Source: Treponema sp. (GTDB lineage: Bacteria > Spirochaetota > Spirochaetia > Treponematales > Breznakiellaceae). From it: DNA of 5,019 nucleotides. Position 1 is the stretch's first letter; each line of letters begins with the position of its first letter. The notes below the pieces were generated by a model. That model did no database searches. It had not been told where the DNA came from and saw only the letters and a list, made by a program, of their open reading frames with translations. Position numbers and translations under genes: made by a program. Shown here piece after piece: positions 1 to 4,858 of this stretch. Location: contig JAIRTS010000081.1 of the NCBI GenBank assembly GCA_031254795.1, positions 1 through 5,019 on the forward strand, read 5' to 3'.

Positions 1-65
1 GCTCCTATTATAATGATCGCGCCCAGTAAATTTCTTATATTTTTCGTATTCATCATCTTTATCAT
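1..65 (-). CDS. 5' end of an exported protein (partial, function unknown)
   Basis: Only the first 21 codons and two bases lie in the window, reading leftward and running off the edge. The predicted start is MIKMMNTKNIRNLLGAIIII followed by G. It has a basic n-region (K3, K8, R11) and then a hydrophobic stretch (LLGAIIIIG), so it looks like a signal peptide, perhaps a lipoprotein signal whose lipobox lies outside the window. Four in-frame ATGs cluster at the start (68, 65, 56, 53). I chose the one at 65 because AGGAGG at 71-76 is 5 nt away, against 2 nt for the ATG at 68. The gene begins 9 nt after the PL9 lyase stop codon, so co-transcription is very likely. From context it may be another surface or periplasmic pectin-related protein, but the sequence here cannot show its function. 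Confidence 0.75.
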   Translation of the reverse strand, partial: MIKMMNTKNIRNLLGAIIIIG

Positions 66-70
66 CATGT

Positions 71-76
71 CCTCCT
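71..76 (-). promoter_or_regulatory. Shine-Dalgarno site overlapping the upstream stop codon
   Basis: On the minus strand the lyase stop TAG (77-75) runs directly into AGGAGG (76-71), so the SD of the next gene shares bases with the stop codon. A ribosome terminating on the lyase sits on the next initiation site, an arrangement typical of translational coupling. The SD selects the ATG at 65 (5-nt spacing). Confidence 0.75.
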
Positions 77-2939
77 AGTTCCACAGATCTCTCGCGCCGG
101 GCGGCGTGAGATCGTATACTTTTTTTATCTGCATAAACTCACCGAGTTCATACCCTCCCCTGTCGCCGATTCCGTACGCCCGCCTTTCGCCGTTATTATT
201 CACTTTCATATTAAGGAAATTGCCTTGTATGGAGGAGTCGAAAGGCGCGACGCCCGTATTATGATACGGAACCGTCGCAGAAAACACGTTCTCCTCGACT
301 GTAAGCGTTCTGCCCGATGTGTTGATGGTCTCCTTTCCGTCCCAGTAATACCCGCTGGACGGCGTTTTCGCTTCAACCCTGTCCTCCCCATGTTGAGCGC
401 CGGAGGGATAGAGGGACAGAATCTGGGTGACAACCGCGTCAAGTCCGGTATACCCGGCGGATCCCGCGCCATAGATCGCGTAGTTCCCCGGCTTGTTCGC
501 GGTAGAGCTGTCGTCTTCTACGGTGCCGCCGTTGTTGTAGGAGGTGCAGTGGGTGAGCAGTATGGCCGGGTCTGAATTGCTGGTGAAACCGTCCGCGTCG
601 TTGTTAAAAGAAAGGCAGTCCACCGCGAGGTGCGGCACCGGAATCCCTTCGCCGCCCATCTTAAAGCCGTTTCCGCCAGAGTGAGAGGATTCTTCGGCAA
701 TGCCGTTGCCTCCATATAAGCGGGACAATTCGGCGTTCAGGAATTTGCCGTTTGAATAGGCGATGCAGTTCTCAAGTGTCAACGCGCCGATGGCGCCGGT
801 TTCTTTCTTGGCAAAAAGATCCCACCCGTCGTCCGCGTTATGGTGCGCCACGCACCACTTGAACACATTCTCCGCGCCGGAAGTCAGTTTGGACGCGAAG
901 CCGTCTGCGTCTTCACGGGACTCGTCCATGTTTGCGAAGGATTCGCAGTACAGTATCTGGTTATAGCTGGGCCAAAAAGCCTTCGGTTCCGTGCTGCTGC
1001 CGCTAATCTGAATGCCGGTGTCGCCGTTGAAATAGGTCTTCACCCATTCCACGACATTGTGGCTCCCCATCACCGTAAGCCCCTTGACCTTGTTCGGCGT
1101 GTCGCGGACATGAATGCCGCTTATATACCAGTAGTCGCCGCGCACCTCAAAGCCTTTCGCCTCCAGATTTTTCTCGAAGTCTATGATCACCTTGTCTCGC
1201 TCTTCCGCTACGATGTATTTATAGGCGTCCGGCGCTCCATTATTGTGGCGGGGAATGATGACGGACAGCGGCTTGTAAGTTCCCTTCAGCATGACGATGC
1301 GCTGCCCCGGCTTGACGTAGGCTATCGCCGTATCCAAATCCAAGGGACTTTCCCGTGTTCCGGCGTGGTAGGACCGCCCCGCGGGACCCACAAAGATGTC
1401 GCCGTCTCCAATGGCTTTCTTTGTCACCACAAAGGTCTGATAAATGGGCGACGTGTTGGCGAGGAGCGCGTCTGTCCCAACCTGCAGATGAGTCTGCAAG
1501 TTGGTTTGCGAGGCCGAAGGCAGGAACACGGTGTTGAATACGTTGTCCCCGTCTTTAAGCTCATAGTCCGGCACGGTGAAAAGCGTGAAAGGCTCGGCGC
1601 TCGCGTTGCTTTTTTCGATTGTCCACGCTCCTTGGTAGTTTTTCACCTCTCCGCCATTTAACCTGACGCTTAACACCCCTTCCACATTGGAACGGGCGTA
1701 CAGCGTGTAGCCGGACTCGGAAGCGGTCGCCGGAGACGTTATGGAAAAGGACGGCGTGTGCAATTCCGGCTGAAGCCACACAAGCGGAGCGCAGGCGCTT
1801 GCGTCGGCTTCTTCATAACGGATGTTCGTTATCCTGACTTTCGCGTCGCGGCACGCAAAAAATCCCACGTAGTATTTTTCTTTATTTATGGAAAAAAGCA
1901 TGTCTTCGCCGTCCGGAAAATAGAGTTCCCCGGCTTTGACAACGCCGTTCTCAACCATCAGATCGTTGTACTCAAGGACAGCGCCCGGGGACGGCTCGCG
2001 GGCTTTGGTGACGCCCTTGCCTTGAGGAAACGCAATTTTCGCCTTAAATCCGGAATTGGTTTTTTCCAGCGTAAGTTTGTAGGTTGAGCCCGGCCCCAAG
2101 CCGGCGGTGGGAAAGTCAGGACGCGCCTTAATGCCCTCTTTGCCGGTACCGTAGATGGAATAGTCGGCTAATTCCCTGGGCAAATAGTAAAACTTCGCCT
2201 TGGACGCATCCGCGACCGTATTGGAGTTGGTGACCGCGTCGCCCTCCGGGTCAGTCACGCCGGTGCGCCAATAGACACGCGCGCCGCGTTTGACGCCGCC
2301 GACCATTATCATGTTGCCGGAGCCCCCGGGTCCATCGGACCTGTCCTTGCCCGTATAGTACATGCCCTCGGTGGTGTTGGAAGTGTTGCTGGGAAGCGTC
2401 GGGTCTTCGGTGTTATAGCCGTAGCGTATGCCGTCCATAGTGGCGTCGTATGTTTTGCCTTTCTCCGTCCATATATATTGAGGCACATAATCACGCGCCA
2501 TGATGCCCCAGCCTTCCTGCCCATTCAAATCGCTCTTGTCGTTGGAAAAGCCGTAGACGATCACCTCGAAATCAGCGCTCAACCGGAAATTTTTGTCCTT
2601 CTCCACTTCCTTAAAAAAGTACGCGATGCCGTCTTCGCTTCCGGCTATTTTTCCCGCGTTATTGTTGGTGTTCTGGGAGGTTATAGTGACGCTTCCGTCT
2701 TCGGAGAGGTTGTCTTCTATAACACACCCGGGTATATTGGAGGGCTCACCGCCGTAAGCTTGCCGCGAAGAGGTGCCGAAGGACAGCCTGTTGAGATTAT
2801 CAGTGGTCAAGGGAATTTCATAAAATCCCGAGGGATTATTTTCCCTATATAACCCGCCGTCCGGAGACAAATTACAGGATAGCATTACAATAGACGCAAC
2901 AATAGCTCCGCCAACTAAACGCGCTGCTTTTACCGCCAT
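75..2939 (-). CDS. Surface lipoprotein pectate lyase, PL9 family, with N-terminal beta-sandwich and Ig-like modules
   Basis: The product (954 residues) should cleave polygalacturonate by Ca2+-dependent beta-elimination. Residues 1-21 form a signal peptide ending in the lipobox-like VMLSC with Cys22 as the lipidated residue; Met rather than Leu at -3 is relaxed but acceptable for spirochaetes. Residues ~50-378 resemble a concanavalin-like beta-sandwich (GWGIMARD at 143-150, YYVGFFACRDAKVRITNIRY at 356-375). Residues ~395-505 look like a bacterial Ig-like domain. The PL9 right-handed beta-helix covers ~512-954, opening with GDIFVGPAGRSYHAGTRESP. Asp679, Asp703, Asp704 and Asp707 have exactly the spacing of the Ca2+ ligands of Dickeya (Erwinia) Pel9A (D209, D233, D234, D237, recalled from the literature). 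Lys760 in GNGFKMGG matches the catalytic base K273, although the Asp707-Lys760 interval is 17 residues longer. PelL/Pel9A is a secreted single-domain enzyme, so the lipid anchor and two extra modules are notable. GGAGG at 2944-2948 lies 4 nt before the ATG. The gene is divergent from the barrel gene and probably in an operon with the gene starting at 65. The PL9 call is very secure; the N-terminal module folds are inferred. Confidence 0.93.
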   Translation of the reverse strand: MAVKAARLVGGAIVASIVMLSCNLSPDGGLYRENNPSGFYEIPLTTDNLNRLSFGTSSRQAYGGEPSNIPGCVIEDNLSEDGSVTITSQNTNNNAGKIAGSEDGIAYFFKEVEKDKNFRLSADFEVIVYGFSNDKSDLNGQEGWGIMARDYVPQYIWTEKGKTYDATMDGIRYGYNTEDPTLPSNTSNTTEGMYYTGKDRSDGPGGSGNMIMVGGVKRGARVYWRTGVTDPEGDAVTNSNTVADASKAKFYYLPRELADYSIYGTGKEGIKARPDFPTAGLGPGSTYKLTLEKTNSGFKAKIAFPQGKGVTKAREPSPGAVLEYNDLMVENGVVKAGELYFPDGEDMLFSINKEKYYVGFFACRDAKVRITNIRYEEADASACAPLVWLQPELHTPSFSITSPATASESGYTLYARSNVEGVLSVRLNGGEVKNYQGAWTIEKSNASAEPFTLFTVPDYELKDGDNVFNTVFLPSASQTNLQTHLQVGTDALLANTSPIYQTFVVTKKAIGDGDIFVGPAGRSYHAGTRESPLDLDTAIAYVKPGQRIVMLKGTYKPLSVIIPRHNNGAPDAYKYIVAEERDKVIIDFEKNLEAKGFEVRGDYWYISGIHVRDTPNKVKGLTVMGSHNVVEWVKTYFNGDTGIQISGSSTEPKAFWPSYNQILYCESFANMDESREDADGFASKLTSGAENVFKWCVAHHNADDGWDLFAKKETGAIGALTLENCIAYSNGKFLNAELSRLYGGNGIAEESSHSGGNGFKMGGEGIPVPHLAVDCLSFNNDADGFTSNSDPAILLTHCTSYNNGGTVEDDSSTANKPGNYAIYGAGSAGYTGLDAVVTQILSLYPSGAQHGEDRVEAKTPSSGYYWDGKETINTSGRTLTVEENVFSATVPYHNTGVAPFDSSIQGNFLNMKVNNNGERRAYGIGDRGGYELGEFMQIKKVYDLTPPGARDLWN

Positions 2940-2995
2940 ATTTCCTCCATAACGCCGCGTCTGTCAAAGCGCGTCTCTCGCGCTTTCTTTCTCAT
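2930..2995 (-). CDS. Possible 21-codon leader ORF overlapping the lyase start
   Basis: A short reading frame begins at ATG 2995 on the minus strand, starting MRKKARETRFDRRG and ending EEIWR. Its stop TAA (2932-2930) lies inside the lyase gene, giving a 10-nt overlap in another frame. Upstream are GGAGGG (3010-3005) and an AAGGAAG tract close to the ATG, so it could be translated. It is rich in Arg and Lys and has no recognisable domain. It spans the hairpin at 2966-2986 and covers the lyase SD, so its translation could unfold the hairpin and deliver ribosomes to the lyase start. It may equally be a chance ORF in a purine-rich leader. Confidence 0.2.
   Translation of the reverse strand: MRKKARETRFDRRGVMEEIWR
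2966..2986 (-). repeat. Perfect inverted repeat in the lyase 5' leader
   Basis: AAAGCGCG (2966-2973) and CGCGCTTT (2979-2986) form a perfect 8-bp stem with a 5-nt loop. In the lyase transcript it lies about 18 nt upstream of the GGAGG ribosome site. There is no following U-run in that direction, so it is not a simple intrinsic terminator. It could be an RNA hairpin affecting stability or translation, or a DNA operator. The inverted repeat itself is certain; its role is not. Confidence 0.5.
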
Positions 2996-3102
2996 CTTCC
3001 TTTTCCCTCCGTAAACGCCGGAAGGACGCGCGGATGAGAGCGGCCCTTTCTTTTTTATTAATCATATATGCTTGAAAAGTTAAAAAGCCGATAAGTTTTT
3101 TC

Positions 3103-3149
3103 ATTATTCCGTCATTTTCATCGCGCATGCGGCGCAATGACAGAAAAAT
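3103..3149. promoter_or_regulatory. Imperfect 14-bp inverted repeat in the divergent intergenic region, possible operator or hairpin
   Basis: ATTATTCCGTCATT (3103-3116) pairs with AATGACAGAAAAAT (3136-3149) at 12 of 14 positions, around a 19-nt loop that itself contains the palindrome CGCATGCG (3124-3131). The inner six pairs GTCATT/AATGAC are perfect. The element lies 63 nt before the barrel start and about 160 nt before the lyase start, a suitable place for a regulator controlling both divergent genes. I do not recognise it as the site of a known regulator such as KdgR. Confidence 0.35.
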
Positions 3150-3154
3150 ACAAT
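3149..3154 (+). promoter_or_regulatory. Possible -10 element for the barrel gene
   Basis: TACAAT matches the sigma70-type TATAAT at five of six positions and would place transcription start near 3160, leaving a leader of about 50 nt. No acceptable -35 hexamer lies 16-18 nt upstream; that position falls in the GC-rich loop of the inverted repeat at 3103-3149. If real, the promoter would probably depend on an activator bound at that repeat. Weak evidence. Confidence 0.2.
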
Positions 3155-3211
3155 AATCAAACTGAATATTTCCGGCATTGCGTTTTATTGTGCTGATATC
3201 AGGAGATTTGT

Positions 3212-4657
3212 ATGTCAAGAATTAACGACGTGATAAAAAAATTAAGCGTGGCCGGCGCGACCGTCCTGCTGGTTTTAATGGCGGCGCCGGCATGGGCGCA
3301 ATCGGAGGCTTTTTCTGTATCCGGAGATCTCACCACCATATATACGCTTGGCAACGCGGAGACGGCGCAGATGGCGTCATCCGGGAAGGGCGATGGCGCG
3401 TATACGGATCAGGGAGAGAAAAACGGGTATTACATCAGCGGCAATGTAATTATCTCTTATAAACCTGTCTCGTTTCTTGAGGGCTACTTTAAGATGACGG
3501 CGACGGGCAGATCGGGATCCTTCTATGAACCGCTCCAGCTTGAGGCTTTGGGGAAAAACGACTTCGGCGTTTCATTTGATTCGGTGTATGGAAAAGTGAA
3601 TGTTTTTGACGCTTTGTCCCTTAATAATTTGCCGGTGCAGGCGTTGCTGAAGGCGGGAAAATACAAAACCGAGTCCTCGTATTTTGGCAGGGTTTCAAAG
3701 TATGAGACGGAATCCGTCTTGTATATGCTGAAAACAGCCAACACCTATAATTATGAGCTTGAATTGCAGTACCTTCATGGACGGGAGAAGCCGCTGATTT
3801 CAGGCGCGTTTACAAGCAATTTCAAATTTGACGAGGCTATTCCCCGCCTTTACGACGTTGACGGCAGCGTGTCCAAGCATGGACTGCCTGTGATGGGGAA
3901 ATACGCGCCTTCTTTATTCGCCTCGCTGAAACTGCACGATATCAATATCACGGGCAATCCGCTTTCGGCTGAGGCGTTGTACGTTTTGAATGGGGCAAAC
4001 ATTTATTCGGGACATTCGTTGGGATTCGCCGCGCGTTATACGGTTGACGCCGCTCCGTCCGTCAGCGTTCCGGTGGGATTCAGCGTAGGCTGGTTTGAAA
4101 AAAACATTGATGTGTTGAGCGGCACCGCCAGTATCGCTCAAGCGAACGCCACCACCAATTTCCGCAATACGCTGGCGGCCGGCTTTGGCGCGGGTCTGCG
4201 TTTGACATCGGGCGATATAGAAGTGAGCGCAAACCTTGCGGGCGCTTATTATGGCATAGAACATATTTACCGCGATCCGCTGTCGATAATCTCGCTGTCT
4301 ATAGACGCCCAATGCACGTATAAAAACCGCTTCTTGTTTGGCGCGGGTTTTGTCGCGGGAACATTGGCGGACGCGCTGTGGCAGACCGCTCCGGGCGTGT
4401 CTTCCAACGACGACAATTACAGCTTCACATTCACGCTTGCGGAAAATTACGGTTTTGAAGTGTATGCCGGCGTCAAATTTGTGAACAACGGGCGCTTTAT
4501 CGTTGGCTTCAACACAAACAAGGGGCTGACGATGAACACCACGCTGGAAAGCAGGGCAGATGGACAGATAAAATACAGGCAGCTTGACACCAGCAATCCC
4601 AGCAATGACATTTTTGAAACCAGCGGTTTATTTTTTAAATTTGTAATGACTTTCTGA
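3212..4657 (+). CDS. Outer-membrane beta-barrel protein, putative oligosaccharide porin
   Basis: The 481-residue product has a classic signal peptide: basic n-region (R3, K9, K10), hydrophobic core (VAGATVLLVLMAA), and a signal peptidase I site after AWA, so the mature protein starts near Gln30. The rest is built of alternating hydrophobic and polar strands rich in Tyr, Phe, Gly and Ser, with polar turns. It ends FFKFVMTF, whose terminal Phe is the usual C-terminal beta-signal for barrel insertion. AGGAG at 3201-3205 sits 6 nt before the ATG. A basic stretch around residues 147-163 (K147, K150, K152, R160, K163) could line a channel for acidic oligogalacturonides, as arginines do in the KdgM porins, but I see no KdgM similarity and the protein is about twice that size. 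I cannot name its family. Its position between a pectate lyase and a polygalacturonase gene suggests uptake of pectin fragments. The barrel and location are well supported; the substrate is inferred from context. Confidence 0.82.
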   Translation: MSRINDVIKKLSVAGATVLLVLMAAPAWAQSEAFSVSGDLTTIYTLGNAETAQMASSGKGDGAYTDQGEKNGYYISGNVIISYKPVSFLEGYFKMTATGRSGSFYEPLQLEALGKNDFGVSFDSVYGKVNVFDALSLNNLPVQALLKAGKYKTESSYFGRVSKYETESVLYMLKTANTYNYELELQYLHGREKPLISGAFTSNFKFDEAIPRLYDVDGSVSKHGLPVMGKYAPSLFASLKLHDINITGNPLSAEALYVLNGANIYSGHSLGFAARYTVDAAPSVSVPVGFSVGWFEKNIDVLSGTASIAQANATTNFRNTLAAGFGAGLRLTSGDIEVSANLAGAYYGIEHIYRDPLSIISLSIDAQCTYKNRFLFGAGFVAGTLADALWQTAPGVSSNDDNYSFTFTLAENYGFEVYAGVKFVNNGRFIVGFNTNKGLTMNTTLESRADGQIKYRQLDTSNPSNDIFETSGLFFKFVMTF

Positions 4658-4702
4658 TTTTTTTGCGAGAGGGAAAGCGGTCGCTTTAAAACGGGGCGCG
4701 TT

Positions 4703-4737
4703 AACGCAGGCCGCGTTTAGGCGTTTAGGGTTTTTTT
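4703..4737 (+). terminator. Weak candidate terminator after the barrel gene
   Basis: AACGC (4703-4707) and GCGTT (4713-4717) can form a 5-bp hairpin with a 5-nt loop, and a run of seven T follows at 4731-4737. The T-run is 13 nt from the stem, too far for a canonical intrinsic terminator. A second T-run directly after the stop codon has no stem before it. I see no convincing terminator, so read-through into the GH28 gene is possible. Confidence 0.18.
4713..4728 (+). repeat. Tandem octamer GCGTTTAG x2
   Basis: GCGTTTAG occurs twice with no gap (4713-4720 and 4721-4728), followed by GG and a T-run. It is a perfect but very short direct repeat in the barrel-GH28 gap. Its first copy and the next three bases can also pair with sequence just upstream of the GH28 ribosome site. 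Two copies alone could arise by chance. Confidence 0.45.
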
Positions 4738-4786
4738 CCCCTGTTTTGGTCTCATATAAAAAGACGCCGCAATATAAGGAGTTGTT

Positions 4787-4798
4787 GTGAAGAAATAA
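4787..4798 (+). CDS. Possible three-codon mini-ORF with its own SD
   Basis: AAGGAG (4776-4781) is followed 5 nt later by GTG AAG AAA TAA (4787-4798), which would encode only Met-Lys-Lys. The spacing is ideal for initiation, and the codons after the start form the 5' arm of the large hairpin at 4790-4824. A ribosome on it would keep that arm single-stranded. This could be a regulatory minimal ORF or a coincidence; there is no direct evidence of translation. Confidence 0.18.
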   Translation: MKK

Positions 4799-4824
4799 CA
4801 TGGCCAAGGGTCATGTTATTTCTT
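4790..4824 (+). repeat. Long perfect hairpin between the barrel and GH28 genes
   Basis: AAGAAATAACATG (4790-4802) and CATGTTATTTCTT (4812-4824) are perfect 13-bp complements. Pairing continues inward through one G-T wobble and two C-G pairs to a 3-nt loop, giving a 16-bp stem. No T-run follows on either strand, so it is not a standard intrinsic terminator despite its shape. The AT-rich arms differ from the GC-rich flanks, which could suggest an inserted repeat unit. Other options are an RNA processing or stabilising hairpin between two co-transcribed genes, or a regulator-binding site. Confidence 0.6.
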
Positions 4825-4846
4825 GCGCGGCGCCTAACGCGCGCAT

Positions 4847-4851
4847 AGGAG
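4847..4851 (+). promoter_or_regulatory. Shine-Dalgarno site fixing the GH28 start
   Basis: AGGAG lies 7 nt before GTG 4859 and only 4 nt before the in-frame TTG at 4856, so GTG is the better start. The frame is closed upstream by TAA at 4835-4837, and no other usable start codon lies between that stop and 4856. A longer N-terminus carrying a signal peptide is therefore not possible. Confidence 0.7.
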
Positions 4852-4858
4852 CAAATTG

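Larger units (their letters stand above)
4712..4841 (+). promoter_or_regulatory. Possible structured RNA leader of the GH28 gene with competing stems
   Basis: Several inverted repeats in this gap exclude one another. CGCGTTTAGGCG (4712-4723) can pair with CGCCTAACGCG (4831-4841), 11 bp with one bulged T. CGCCGC (4765-4770) can pair with GCGGCG (4827-4832). GCGCG (4825-4829) can pair with CGCGC (4838-4842). GCGCGTTA (4696-4703) can pair with TAACGCGC (4835-4842). All use the same GC-rich stretch just before the GH28 SD. The pattern would suit an attenuator-like switch, but simple GCG-rich repetition could produce it by chance. No known riboswitch class is recognised. Confidence 0.25.

Noticed and set aside
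840..1661. Long open frame (273 codons) on the plus strand inside the lyase gene
   Set aside because: It is antisense to the PL9 gene, has no recognisable motif and no good ribosome site. The lyase frame has intact domain signatures over the same bases. Other long frames opposite or inside 75-2939 and 3212-4657 are rejected for the same reason.
2962..2967. Perfect TTGACA -35 hexamer on the minus strand before the lyase gene
   Set aside because: The matching -10 position 17 nt on falls on the lyase start codon and reads GAAATA, so it cannot drive a normal leadered transcript.
3055..3083. Possible minus-strand promoter TTAACT - 17 nt - TAATAA for the lyase
   Set aside because: It matches the consensus at only four of six and three of six positions in an AT-rich stretch. 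The nearby TATGAT (3066-3061) has no partner -35. Too weak to call.
2964..3104. 46-codon minus-strand frame starting MKKLIGFLTF and ending SARDAL (also open further upstream to 3218)
   Set aside because: Its only ribosome site is a weak GGA close to the ATG, the product is a highly charged tail with no domain, and the longer form overlaps the start of the divergent barrel gene. It is probably an open frame in a purine-rich leader.
4674..4687. AAAGCG GT CGCTTT inverted repeat just after the barrel stop codon
   Set aside because: It leaves a very short loop, giving at most a 5-bp stem, and no T-run follows, so it is neither a credible terminator nor clearly significant.
4698..4707. GCGTTAACGC perfect 10-bp palindrome
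   Set aside because: It is short, in a GCG-rich area where such palindromes are frequent, and has no loop for an RNA hairpin. It is mentioned only as part of the competing-stem region.
4732..4760. Promoter for the GH28 gene using TATAAA at 4755-4760
   Set aside because: The -35 position is only a T-run and no extended -10 is present, so it is not separable from general AT-richness.
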